Shown one piece after another: positions 26,619 to 35,357 of a stretch of DNA of 64,000 nucleotides (position 1 is its first letter; each line of letters begins with the position of its first letter). The notes under the pieces were generated by a model that had not been told where the DNA came from, did not search any database, and worked only from the letters and a program-made list of their open reading frames with translations. This DNA comes from Saccharobesus litoralis (GTDB lineage Bacteria; Pseudomonadota; Gammaproteobacteria; Enterobacterales; Alteromonadaceae), in contig NZ_CP026604.1 of NCBI RefSeq assembly GCF_003063625.1, forward strand, positions 1,426,001 through 1,490,000, read 5' to 3'. The translations under genes were made by a program, and so were the position numbers.

Positions 26619-29600
26619 TTGAATTTGTTAAAAAAATATTTAAAAAATGTATGGCGGATTTGTCCAACTTGTTCGTCTAGCGAAACTGAAGAGTATTTTG
26701 CTTTTCAGGTTTTATGCTTAGGAAGGGTTTTAACACCAGCCAGTTTTGTACTGCTAGTTTGTCTGTCAGTGCCTGCGCTTGCCGGTGAAAAAACCAAGAT
26801 TGATTTTGACATTCCTAAGCAACGAGCTGATTTGTCATTAATTCAATTTGCTGAGCAAGCTAATTTGACACTGCTTTTTCCGAGTGCCCAAATAGGTGAG
26901 ATACAAGCAAACCCATTAAATGGGCAGTACCCTGTACAACAAGCCGTGGTTTTGTTGTTGGCAGGTACAGGCGTCAAAGGTGAGTTTAATGAACAAAATC
27001 AGCTAGTTATTTCACTAGACTCAGGTTTGGAGCCAAACAACAATATGCAATTACCTAATAAGAAAAAAGTAGCTGGCGCGGTCGCGGCCATACTCGGGAC
27101 GGTAACTAGCTCACAAGTCATCGCCAATGAAACACAATCACTAGAAACAGACGAAGTTATTCAAGTCATGGGGATCCGTGGCTCGTTAAGTAAGTCAGCC
27201 TCAATTAAACGAGAAGCATCCGGCGTTGTTGATGCTATTTCCTCAGAAGATATTGGTAAATTTCCAGATACTAACCTCGCTGAATCATTGCAGCGTATTA
27301 CTGGGGTATCTATTGACCGAGCCAATAACGAAGGTAATCAGGTTACCGTACGTGGTTTTGGTCCGAGTTTTAATTTGGTAACACTAAACGGCCGTCAAAT
27401 GCCTAACTCTTCGGTTTTGGAATCGCAGGGCATTTCACGCAGTTTTAACTTTCGTGAAATTGCGTCGGAAACCGTCTCGGGTGTGACTGTTAATAAAACA
27501 GGGCGAGCTAATGTGTCTTCCGGTGGTATTGGTGCGACTATCGATATTACGACAGCAAAGCCGTTTGATTATGACGGCTTTAAAGCTTTTGCTGGTGTAA
27601 AAGGTATATACGACACTAGCGTAGAAAAGGGTGACAAAATTACGCCTGAATTATCAGGTATGGTTAGTCAAACCTTTGCTGATGGTAAATTAGGTGTATT
27701 GTTGTCGGCTTCTCATTCTGAGCGTCATAGTCACCGCGATCGTGTTGGCACCGACGGCTGGTATACATCGGCTAAAGACAGTGTTGATAAAACAGCAATT
27801 GATACCACTAAAAACCCATCGAAAACGGTATTTATTCCTTGGACCGCGACAGTTGAACATTATGATACAGAGCGCGAACGGCAAAATGCGCAGGCAGTTA
27901 TTCAATTCTCGCCTATGGATAGCCTAGTTGCGACGTTAGATTATACGTTATCGCGTTTTGAAGAAGTCAGTTATACCAACCGTATGGCTTATTGGTTCGA
28001 TGATCCAAGTGGTAAAGCGGATAGCAATGGTACCTTGATTAACCCTTTTGATCCTGATGACGAGCTAAATTTTTGGGCGTGGCAATACTTTGAGAAAAAA
28101 GAAAATGATTCTTTAGGTTTAAATGTTAAGTGGCAAGCAACAGATGAGTTGAGCTTTACCCTTGATTGGCATGATTCAACATCTCATTCCAACCCTGGTG
28201 GCAAAACTGCTGAAACCTTGGCTAACCTTAAAAACCCTAAATATGATCATGATAGCAATGACACAACCCCAAGCTTAGGGGTGGATATAGGGGCGAATTT
28301 CTCTGGTGATATTCCAGCCATCACAATTGATGACAGTAAGATCCCTGGCAGTGCGTATGACAAGGCGAATATCGTTTCGGATTTATATCAGTTACGTGGT
28401 TATGAAATGGAAAACAACATTCAGCAGTTACATTTAGCTGGTGAATGGGAAAACTTTAATACAGGCTTGTTGAGTAAAGTGAAATTTGGTGTGCAAAGCA
28501 CCGAATATCAAGTAGATACTTTTTTAAGTCAGCGTTTTGATTTTGTCTCAGTCCCGTTAACTGATTTAGATATATCGTTTGAGCCATTGGGTGATACGGC
28601 TGATCAATTCTCAGGAACAGATAAGTTATTCCCGCTGGTGCCAAAATACAGTGTTAACCAGTTTATCGATATTGTTGAGAAAGCCGGTAAGTTTAATGCG
28701 CCTAATATTCGCACTAACGGTATTACTGAAGAAACAACAGCGGCTTATATTAGTGCTGATTTAGAGACCGAAGTCGCGGGTATGCAAGCCAATATTAATG
28801 TCGGAGCTCGTTACGAGCAAACCGATATTACGGCTTACTCAGTGGCTGAAAGCATTGTCGCTATGAATTTTAACCATGATGAAGAGTTACGTCCTGTTTA
28901 TGATGGTGTTGCCGCGCGTCAAAATTTAACGGGTGACTATACGCGATTCCTGCCTAACTTAGATGTCAGTTTAAATGTGACTGATGAAGTGGTTGCTCGT
29001 GTTTCTTATGGTAAAACGATTTCTCGTGCCGACATTAGCGCTATGTTCCCTTCCACAACCTATAACGCGCGTCCAGACGGACCTTTTAGAATTACTCAAG
29101 GCAATCCAAGCTTGTTACCTATTACCTCAGATAATATCGACTTATCGTTAGAGTGGTATTTAGATGACGGTAGTTATGCGTCAATTGGTTACTATCGTAA
29201 AGACGTTGAAAACTTTATTGGCTCTGTTACCACGAATGAAGAGTGGAATAATAAAGATGGCATTGTTTTAACTGATCCGAGTATCAACCCAAGAGCAGGC
29301 TGTCCTGATTCATCTGTTGAACCTAATCCTGCTTGTTTGAGCCAAGCCAGCGACCCAGCTATCACATGGGAAGTTTCTCGTCCTGAAAATCTACAGTCTC
29401 GTACCGTCGATGGTTGGGAATTCAACGTGCAATATATGTTTGGCGAAACCGGCTTTGGTTCCGTGGCAAACTATACTACGGTTGAAAGTGACGAAACCTA
29501 TGATCGCTTTGATTTCTCGCAAACTGTGGCGTTAACCGGCCTAAGTGACTCTGCAAACTTAGTTGGCTTTTATGAGAATGACCAGTTGCAAATTCGTTTT

Positions 29601-29843
29601 GCTTATAACTGGCGCGATGAATTCTTAATGCGATTCCAAGGTTCTGAGCCGCGTTTTGTTGAAGCCTATGGCCAGTGGGATATGAACGTTAGTTACGATA
29701 TTAACGATAACATTTCGGTGTTTTTCGATGGTATCAACCTAACTGATGAAACAGTACGTCGATACGCTCGCTTTGAAGAGCAAGTTATTGACGCTGAGCA
29801 GTATGGCCCGCGTTACACCTTTGGTGTTAGAGCTAAATGGTAA
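26619..29843 (+). CDS. TonB-dependent transducer with N-terminal STN domain
   Basis: A 1074-residue outer-membrane receptor of the Xanthomonas/Caulobacter type. There is no ATG before the conserved part, so a TTG at 26619 (or 26625) is the probable start; no clear ribosome site. Signal: VLTPASFVLLVCLSVPALAG. The STN domain (residues ~60-140, FDIPKQRADLSLIQFAEQANLTLLFP) contacts FecR. The plug begins near 185 (VMGIRGSLSKSASIKREASGVVDAI, IGKFPDTNLAESLQRITGVSIDR, VTVRGFGPSFNLVTLNGRQ). The barrel ends RYTFGVRAKW. Cys residues in a late loop (AGCPDSS, PACLSQAS) may form a disulfide. It is followed by a terminator, then halogenase-like and SapC-like genes. The substrate is probably an oligosaccharide. 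Confidence 0.93.
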   Translation: MNLLKKYLKNVWRICPTCSSSETEEYFAFQVLCLGRVLTPASFVLLVCLSVPALAGEKTKIDFDIPKQRADLSLIQFAEQANLTLLFPSAQIGEIQANPLNGQYPVQQAVVLLLAGTGVKGEFNEQNQLVISLDSGLEPNNNMQLPNKKKVAGAVAAILGTVTSSQVIANETQSLETDEVIQVMGIRGSLSKSASIKREASGVVDAISSEDIGKFPDTNLAESLQRITGVSIDRANNEGNQVTVRGFGPSFNLVTLNGRQMPNSSVLESQGISRSFNFREIASETVSGVTVNKTGRANVSSGGIGATIDITTAKPFDYDGFKAFAGVKGIYDTSVEKGDKITPELSGMVSQTFADGKLGVLLSASHSERHSHRDRVGTDGWYTSAKDSVDKTAIDTTKNPSKTVFIPWTATVEHYDTERERQNAQAVIQFSPMDSLVATLDYTLSRFEEVSYTNRMAYWFDDPSGKADSNGTLINPFDPDDELNFWAWQYFEKKENDSLGLNVKWQATDELSFTLDWHDSTSHSNPGGKTAETLANLKNPKYDHDSNDTTPSLGVDIGANFSGDIPAITIDDSKIPGSAYDKANIVSDLYQLRGYEMENNIQQLHLAGEWENFNTGLLSKVKFGVQSTEYQVDTFLSQRFDFVSVPLTDLDISFEPLGDTADQFSGTDKLFPLVPKYSVNQFIDIVEKAGKFNAPNIRTNGITEETTAAYISADLETEVAGMQANINVGARYEQTDITAYSVAESIVAMNFNHDEELRPVYDGVAARQNLTGDYTRFLPNLDVSLNVTDEVVARVSYGKTISRADISAMFPSTTYNARPDGPFRITQGNPSLLPITSDNIDLSLEWYLDDGSYASIGYYRKDVENFIGSVTTNEEWNNKDGIVLTDPSINPRAGCPDSSVEPNPACLSQASDPAITWEVSRPENLQSRTVDGWEFNVQYMFGETGFGSVANYTTVESDETYDRFDFSQTVALTGLSDSANLVGFYENDQLQIRFAYNWRDEFLMRFQGSEPRFVEAYGQWDMNVSYDINDNISVFFDGINLTDETVRRYARFEEQVIDAEQYGPRYTFGVRAKW

Positions 29844-29869
29844 TTTAATAAACCTTTTGGCGAGTATTA

Positions 29870-29895
29870 AAAAGCCGTTCTTACGGGCGGCTTTT
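29870..29895 (+). terminator. Terminator after the STN receptor
   Basis: AAAAGCCG (29870-29877) and CGGCTTTT (29888-29895) with a 10-base loop, then GTTGTTTG. It ends 26 bases before the next start codon at 29922, so read-through or partial termination would set the ratio of receptor to halogenase-like protein. Confidence 0.75.
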
Positions 29896-29921
29896 GTTGT
29901 TTGAATAACAGAGTACACACC

Positions 29922-31475
29922 ATGACAACTCCAGTACGTAATATTGTCATTCTTGGAGGCGGCACCGCGGGTTGGCTCACTGCGGGCACTATCGCCGCTA
30001 AGTTAAAAAAAGAGTTTGAGCAAGGTTATTCAATTACCTTGGTTGAATCACCTAATGTGCCGCCGATTGGTGTTGGTGAAGGCACTTGGCCAACGATGCG
30101 TCGTACATTAAAAAACATGGGGGTGCGTGAAACAGACTTTATTCGTGAGTGTCAGGTCTCGTTTAAGCAAGGTGCCAAATTTGCGCAGTGGGTTACCGGT
30201 AAGCCAGATGACTTTTATTATCACCCACTCGTTTTGCCGCAAGATTTTGAACAGACTAATCTTGTGCCTCACTGGCAATCTATCGCGCAGGCACCTTCAT
30301 TTGCTCAAGCTGTGAGCCCACAAGAAACCGTATGTGAAATGGGGCTTGCGCCCAAAAAAATAACGACCCCAGAATATCAAGCAGACATTAACTATGCTTA
30401 CCATTTAGATGCTGGGCGCTTTTCAACTTTTCTGAAAAATCACTGTACATCACAACTAGGCGTTCGGCATGTATTGGCCGATGTTACTCAAGTTGTATCT
30501 GCAACCAATGGTGATATTCAAAGCTTAAAAACCCAACAAGGGAAAGAAGTTAGCGGTGATTTATTTGTCGATTGCAGTGGTTTTCAGTCTTTGTTGTTAG
30601 GGCAGCACTATCAAGTTCCTTTTGTTAGTTGTGCTGATGTGCTGTTTGTCGACAATGCCATTGCTGTGCAAGTTCCGTATCAAGCGCCAGACACTCCAAT
30701 TGCTTCTCACACCATTTCTACAGGACAATCGGCTGGTTGGATTTGGGACATAGGTTTGACTCAGCGTCGAGGAGTGGGGCATGTCTATTCTAGCCGGCAT
30801 ATTAGTCAAGATCAGGCTCACCATGAGTTACTAAGTTATATTAAGCCATTTTGCCAAGACCCAACCCAACTTAACTTTAAGCAAATTCCGATCACGTCGG
30901 GGCATCGCAAAGTGTTTTGGCAAAACAATTGTGTGGCGGTTGGTTTATCCGCAGGTTTTTTAGAGCCACTGGAAGCCTCGGCTTTGTTACTGGTAGAGAT
31001 TTCTGCCAATTTTATTGCGGAGCGTTTGCCAACGGGTCGGCAAGCGATGGATTGGGTCGCTAAGCGTTTTAATCAAACCGCAGATTATCGTTGGCAATGC
31101 ATTGTTGATTTCTTAAAACTGCATTACATGCTTAGTCAGCGGCAGGATACGGCATTTTGGCGAGATAACCGTGATGAAGCGACGATCCCTGAGCGCTTAT
31201 TAGAAAGGTTGGCATTGTGGAAATATCAAACCCCTTGGCAGGATGATTTTGACCAAACAACTGAGGTTTTTCCGGCTGCCAGTTACCAGTATGTTTTATA
31301 TGGTATGGGGTTTGAAACCTTAGCGAGTCCTTTTGGTTTATCAGCCGCTAGTAAAAAAATTGCGATGACGAGTTTTAATAAAAATATAGCGCTTACGCAG
31401 TCATTACTTAGCTCATTGCCGAGTAACCGAGAATTAATTAATCAAATAAAGCAGTACGGCTTACAACCCTTGTAA
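29922..31475 (+). CDS. Tryptophan-halogenase-like FAD-dependent protein
   Basis: A 517-residue cytoplasmic flavoprotein. The ATG at 29922 is preferred to a TTG at 29901 inside the terminator tail. The FAD-binding GGGTAGWLTAG lies at the N-terminus, followed by PPIGVGEGTWPTMRR, the family's second FAD motif. The motif WxWxIP, typical of true halogenases, is altered here to GWIWDIGL. True enzymes chlorinate tryptophan using FADH2, oxygen and halide. In marine and Caulobacter-type genomes close homologues recur just after TonB receptors, next to SapC-like genes, and are not linked to halometabolite clusters. No partner flavin reductase is adjacent. Function: unproven; possibly a sugar-locus oxidoreductase or regulator. 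Confidence 0.85.
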   Translation: MTTPVRNIVILGGGTAGWLTAGTIAAKLKKEFEQGYSITLVESPNVPPIGVGEGTWPTMRRTLKNMGVRETDFIRECQVSFKQGAKFAQWVTGKPDDFYYHPLVLPQDFEQTNLVPHWQSIAQAPSFAQAVSPQETVCEMGLAPKKITTPEYQADINYAYHLDAGRFSTFLKNHCTSQLGVRHVLADVTQVVSATNGDIQSLKTQQGKEVSGDLFVDCSGFQSLLLGQHYQVPFVSCADVLFVDNAIAVQVPYQAPDTPIASHTISTGQSAGWIWDIGLTQRRGVGHVYSSRHISQDQAHHELLSYIKPFCQDPTQLNFKQIPITSGHRKVFWQNNCVAVGLSAGFLEPLEASALLLVEISANFIAERLPTGRQAMDWVAKRFNQTADYRWQCIVDFLKLHYMLSQRQDTAFWRDNRDEATIPERLLERLALWKYQTPWQDDFDQTTEVFPAASYQYVLYGMGFETLASPFGLSAASKKIAMTSFNKNIALTQSLLSSLPSNRELINQIKQYGLQPL

Positions 31476-31506
31476 GGCCAACAGAAAATTACTAAGAGAG
31501 AACAAT

Positions 31507-32244
31507 ATGGCTAATTACACCGTAGTGGAACCTCAAGTTCACAAAAATACCAGCATAGCGCTAGGGTATAGCGCTGAATTTGGTGACAATATTCATTTTG
31601 CCCCAGTTATTGCTGACGAGTTGCGGCGCTTGGTTACCGAATACCCAGTTGGTTTTTTAAAAGATCCGCAAACAGGTCAATTTAACTTACAAGCACTATT
31701 GGGGTTTGAGGTAGGGGAAAATTTATTTTTGCAGGATCAGCAATGGTTAGCCAGTTATATTCCACTTCATTTTCAGCGCCAACCTTTTATGTTTGGTGTT
31801 GTGGGAGAACAAGAGACAACGCCGGCTGATGAAAATTTAGTGGTGGCAATTAATATGGATAGCCCACGAGTTCAAACGTCTAACGGGCACAATGCGCAAG
31901 CTTTGTTTGATGAGCAAGATAAACCGACGGCGTTTATGCAGCGAATTAATAGTATGCTGAGTCAACTTATGCCGGGTATTCGCCGTACAGACACATTTGT
32001 ACAAGCGCTATTAGATTTAGAGTTGATTGAGCGGGTACAATTTGAGATTAGATTAAAACAGGGAGGGAATAAAAAATTCGATGGTTTTTATTCAATCAAT
32101 GAAGATAAATTAGCCGAGTTACAAGGCGATATTTTACAAAGCTTCCATAGCAAAGGTTACTTACAAGCCTGTCATTTGATTATTGCATCGTTGTCAAATT
32201 TGCAGAAACTCGTCAACCTAAAAGATGCCGCGAGCGAGAACTAA
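31507..32244 (+). CDS. SapC-family protein
   Basis: A 245-residue cytoplasmic protein with a good ribosome site (AAGAGAG), 31 bases after the halogenase-like gene, so in one operon. It resembles the SapC family (YSAEFGDNIHFAPVIADELRRLVTEYPVGF, LFLQDQQWLASYIPLHFQRQPF), first named from a Campylobacter S-layer-associated protein, which recurs downstream of TonB receptors in marine gammaproteobacteria. No signal peptide or membrane segment. The role is unknown; the receptor-halogenase-SapC order suggests that they act together. Confidence 0.8.
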   Translation: MANYTVVEPQVHKNTSIALGYSAEFGDNIHFAPVIADELRRLVTEYPVGFLKDPQTGQFNLQALLGFEVGENLFLQDQQWLASYIPLHFQRQPFMFGVVGEQETTPADENLVVAINMDSPRVQTSNGHNAQALFDEQDKPTAFMQRINSMLSQLMPGIRRTDTFVQALLDLELIERVQFEIRLKQGGNKKFDGFYSINEDKLAELQGDILQSFHSKGYLQACHLIIASLSNLQKLVNLKDAASEN

Positions 32245-32742
32245 CAGAAAAGCGCACAAGATTTAAACATAAGGTAATTAATTTAAAGACTTTTGTGAAA
32301 AAAGCGGCTTTAAAGTATCAAGTTTTTGTGGGTGAGCATTTATGCTTGCAGAGCCTTAAAACCATTATCAGTTAACCATCGCTGGCGGTGGTTAACTCCG
32401 CGTAATCGGATATTTCGGTGTTATTCGAATAAGTTCGCATCTATTATGGATATAGAAAATCTCGGGTGGTAGGGAGCAAACACCGGGGAACCTTCAAGGG
32501 TAAATTTCGCTCTTGGGGTTTTGGCAGAATGAGCAAAACTAAAGGTGGTTAGGTTAAAAATGCGACTAAGTGAATTTTTGTAAGGGAAAGGTGAGTGCCA
32601 AAAAGTTTAACAATCGTGTATTGCTTCGTTGCTGTCGATATTGGCAATCATGACTGGGATGAGTAAGTATGACCAAGCGACAATACTAAGCGCTGATTGC
32701 AATGGTGTTGTCGTTTACAGACGGTAAACTGGTTAACTAATA
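32245..32742. other. Gene-free interval before MITE copy A
   Basis: About 500 bases with stop codons in every frame and no recognised RNA gene. Short direct and inverted motifs occur (GGTTAACT twice). The interval ends in CTAATA directly at the MITE border. It may be a decayed gene, but no reading frame is coherent enough to identify one. Confidence 0.4.
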
Positions 32743-33014
32743 TATAGTCAAAGCGATTAGGTTTTAGGGGCAGGTTTCTAGTTCCAGACGAAACCTAAGT
32801 ACTTACATCCATGTAAGCAAAGCCGTCAAAGCTACCGCGTCCTGCTAACGCCCCTTACCTGCATCCATGCAGGCAAGCTTCGAGACCCCATGAGCATATG
32901 CTCTATTATGTGATTGGGGTTGCCTAAAGGGATTTAGGTAGTAGAACGACGCAGGAGCCAAAGTCGAGAGTAAGCGCTGACAATGAACCATAAGGCCTGA
33001 GCGAGAAGACTATA
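32743..33014 (+). mobile_element. MITE-like element, copy A (272 bp, longest)
   Basis: Begins TATAGTCAAAGCGATTAG and ends CTGAGCGAGAAGACTATA; the ends are imperfect inverted repeats (about 13 of 18 positions pair). The interior holds the GAGCATATGCTC palindrome and several CATCCATG motifs, and has no coding capacity. Two other copies and a fragment lie at 41985, 44079 and 43768. The flanks GTTAACTAATATA and GTTAAACTAATATA could be an imperfect target duplication. It ends 22 bases before the DinB gene. Confidence 0.8.
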
Positions 33015-33035
33015 GTTAAACTAATATAGTTAAAT

Positions 33036-33608
33036 ATGGGACAAACCACATCCATGGATAATAAGACAAGCGAGCTGTACTTACAGCAATTTCAATTATT
33101 AGCTAAATACAATCAGGCACTGAATCAAAGCTTTTATCAAGCTGCATCACAATTAGATGAGGCGGCTCTTAATTTAGATCGCCAAGCGTTTTTTCCTTCT
33201 ATTCTCGCCACCTTAAATCATTTGATTGTGGGGGATATTTTGTGGCTCAAACGCTTTGCGACCCATCCTAGCCAATTATCCGCTTTAAACGCCTTGGCTG
33301 ATTACCCTGCAGCGACCAGTCTTGAGCAAATAATGTATGCCGACTTGGCTACTTTGCAACAAGCCCGCTTTGCCTTGGATGAGACCATAATTGAATTTTG
33401 CCAGCAATTGACGCCAGAAATTCTTGTAAGTCCATTTGAGTTTAAAAATATGAAAGGCCAGCAATTTAGTAAAGCCTATGGCTTGGTTATTCATCATTTA
33501 CTTAACCATCAAACGCATCACAGAGGCCAAGTGTCGACTTTACTGTTTCAAGCTGGGGTTGATGTCGGCGTAACGGATCTACTTTATCAGATCCCTGAAT
33601 TGACATAG
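33036..33608 (+). CDS. DinB/DUF664-family metal-binding four-helix protein
   Basis: A 190-residue soluble protein with the four-helix bundle pattern of the DinB/YfiT family. The metal-ligand histidines are in place: NHLIVGDILWLKRF (first ligand, ~residue 64), and the C-terminal HHLLNHQTHHRGQ. Members include thiol-dependent transferases (bacillithiol, mycothiol) and many of unknown role. A second ATG at 33054 (MDNKTSELYL) could be the true start; neither has a clear ribosome site. MITE copy A ends just upstream and probably supplies or displaced its promoter. No link to glycan metabolism is evident. Confidence 0.82.
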   Translation: MGQTTSMDNKTSELYLQQFQLLAKYNQALNQSFYQAASQLDEAALNLDRQAFFPSILATLNHLIVGDILWLKRFATHPSQLSALNALADYPAATSLEQIMYADLATLQQARFALDETIIEFCQQLTPEILVSPFEFKNMKGQQFSKAYGLVIHHLLNHQTHHRGQVSTLLFQAGVDVGVTDLLYQIPELT

Positions 33609-33674
33609 GTTATAGTCAAGCGATTTGGACTAGGTGACTTTGTCTAACCTTTGCTATCTTTATTAAATTATTGG

Positions 33675-34814
33675 TTAGTCTAACCAAGCCGTGTCATCAA
33701 TGGTTAGTTGATAATGAGATCGCTTGGGTGAATAGCATTTACTCAAGTGTTTAAAGTTAATTTGTCCCCAGTACGATTTATCAATCAACTTAGCATCTTG
33801 ATGTAGGTTGTTTTTGGTTAAGGGTTGGAGCGGCATGGTGATCATGGTATCTGTTTCTTCAGCAAAATCTATGCCCTGAGCGTAATCCAACATCAGTGCC
33901 AAAGCGACACCGCCTTCAATAAAATGACCGCCATAGGCGACATCTATCCAACCTGTTTTAATCAGATCCATGGTTTGCTGTGTCCAGTCGAAGGTGCCAA
34001 GGGTGATCTGCCCAGGCTTAAATTGCAGATCTTGCAAAACACTGATTGCACCCAAGGTAATCTCATTGCCAGCAAGCCACATAGCATGAGCACTGTTAGC
34101 CCGCTGTAGCCTTTGTCGTAGTACTCGACTGGCATCTTGTTGTGACCAATTGGTGTGGGCAACCGGATATAAGCTGACCTTATTTTCATCAACTGCTTTT
34201 TTTAACCCTTTTACCCGATTTAAACTGACGGTAGATTTTATCGCTCCAGCAATGGCAATCATACTTGTCGATGTTTGCTGTGGCTTGTTAGCTAAGATCC
34301 GACGTGTCATATGATAACTTGCAGCTTCATCGTCTGGCATTAGGTGGCCTATCCAATACTGATATTGCTCCCTTGGTTTGCCAAATATCTGACGTAACCT
34401 TTCACCAAAGCTGGTATTTAAACTGAAATATGGCAGGCGGTGTTGTTCAAAAGTATCGACAATCGCTGACTTTGGGATCATATAAAACAAACCTAGTGCC
34501 ATATCCGGTTTGTTGTCTTGATTTAAGGTTTTTTCTAGCTCTTGTGTAAATACTGCGGCTCCATTAGTTACTCGACCAATCTCTAATGTGGTTAATTTGA
34601 TGTTTAAACTTTTAGCGGCGGCTTGAGTAAATTGTTTGTGGCGATACCAAAAAGTGTCGGGCGGGGCTTTAGGGACAAAGTAAACCACATGCAGTGGTCT
34701 AACTTCCCCTTGCTCAGAAATGACTTGGCATTTTTCAGACGAGGCTCGGCCAGTGAAAAGCAAAAGTAAACAAAATAGCACTGCTAGCCAAGGATGGGTC
34801 ATGCTGTTTTTCAA
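33675..34814 (-). CDS. Periplasmic sugar-binding protein (Peripla_BP_4-type), orphan
   Basis: A 379-residue protein with signal HPWLAVLFCLLLLFTGRASS and two Rossmann-like lobes: VYFVPKAPPDTFWYRHKQFTQAA, then AHAMWLAGNEITLGAISVLQDL and ITLGTFDWTQQTMDLIKTGWIDV. This pattern fits ribose/autoinducer-type binding proteins that present ligand to an ABC transporter or a membrane sensor kinase. No ABC permease, ATPase or sensor kinase is adjacent, so the partner is elsewhere or absent. An alternative start at 34802 (MTHPWL) would shorten the n-region. The long gap of identity from classical binding proteins suggests a signalling role; that is inference. Confidence 0.75.
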   Translation of the reverse strand: MKNSMTHPWLAVLFCLLLLFTGRASSEKCQVISEQGEVRPLHVVYFVPKAPPDTFWYRHKQFTQAAAKSLNIKLTTLEIGRVTNGAAVFTQELEKTLNQDNKPDMALGLFYMIPKSAIVDTFEQHRLPYFSLNTSFGERLRQIFGKPREQYQYWIGHLMPDDEAASYHMTRRILANKPQQTSTSMIAIAGAIKSTVSLNRVKGLKKAVDENKVSLYPVAHTNWSQQDASRVLRQRLQRANSAHAMWLAGNEITLGAISVLQDLQFKPGQITLGTFDWTQQTMDLIKTGWIDVAYGGHFIEGGVALALMLDYAQGIDFAEETDTMITMPLQPLTKNNLHQDAKLIDKSYWGQINFKHLSKCYSPKRSHYQLTIDDTAWLD

Positions 34815-34897
34815 GTCGTCTGGGGGTATTTAAAGTATAAATGACTTTGTGAAATTGGCAGGTAAAAATTTTTCCTAAAGGTGCAAAAGATCCAGTG

Positions 34898-35284
34898 CTA
34901 AAGACCGAGTAAGGGTAAATGTTTGAGTCTTTTGTAATTGAGGGCAGTCATGATGCATTGCATCATAATGGCTTGAGGAAACGGTTTGGCGATCTCTAGT
35001 TTAATTTGTCGATTACCCACAAATTCGATTTGCTCGCCAAATACTTCTTTAAAGCTGGCGATGAGCTTGGTTTGGCAGTGGCAATATAACGAATAATGTT
35101 GTGGCTCTCTGCTATCCCAACCAATACGAATCGGGCTGCCGTATTGCGTTTGAAAACTTTGCTGCCCCCATTTGATTGATTGTTCAACATTGCCCAGTTC
35201 TTGTTGTTGGGCCACGTCTAAAATCAATTGGCGTAACAACTCTAGTTTTTCTTGAGCTGGGGTTGGAATTGTCGATTCTGGCAT
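34898..35284 (-). CDS. DUF1801-family protein
   Basis: A 128-residue soluble protein (SIKWGQQSFQTQYGSPIRIGWD, HYSLYCHCQTKLIASFKEVFG) of the DUF1801/YdhG-like fold. Members are small alpha/beta proteins with no settled function. It reads on the same strand as the orphan binding protein and the TRAP genes but is separated from the latter by a strong hairpin, so it probably has its own promoter. No signal peptide. Identification is by overall pattern. Confidence 0.7.
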   Translation of the reverse strand: MPESTIPTPAQEKLELLRQLILDVAQQQELGNVEQSIKWGQQSFQTQYGSPIRIGWDSREPQHYSLYCHCQTKLIASFKEVFGEQIEFVGNRQIKLEIAKPFPQAIMMQCIMTALNYKRLKHLPLLGL

Positions 35285-35317
35285 CCGTGTTAGGACTTCA
35301 TTGTTTGCTGTTTAGTC

Positions 35318-35340
35318 GCTAGAGGCTATTAGCCTCTAGC
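35318..35340 (-). terminator. Perfect 10-bp hairpin after the TRAP operon
   Basis: GCTAGAGGCT (35318-35327), loop ATT, AGCCTCTAGC (35331-35340), 18 bases beyond the dctM-like stop. No U-run. Likely ends or stabilises the TRAP transcript. Confidence 0.6.
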
Positions 35341-35357
35341 GCTGTATCTAAGATATT

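Noticed and set aside
26619-26700. CPTC motif near the start of the STN receptor as a possible metal or redox site
   Set aside because: It lies before or in the signal peptide region, whose start codon is uncertain, so the residues may not be in the mature protein or even translated.
29922-31475. Halogenated natural-product gene cluster
   Set aside because: No polyketide, peptide synthetase, tailoring or flavin reductase genes accompany it; the neighbours are a TonB receptor and a SapC-like protein.
32245-32742. Structured RNA or riboswitch in the gap after the SapC-like gene
   Set aside because: No recognised aptamer core or strong terminator-linked fold was found by eye, and the next gene lies beyond a MITE.
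33675-34814. Complete ABC sugar transporter
   Set aside because: Only the binding protein is present; no permease or ATPase gene on either side.
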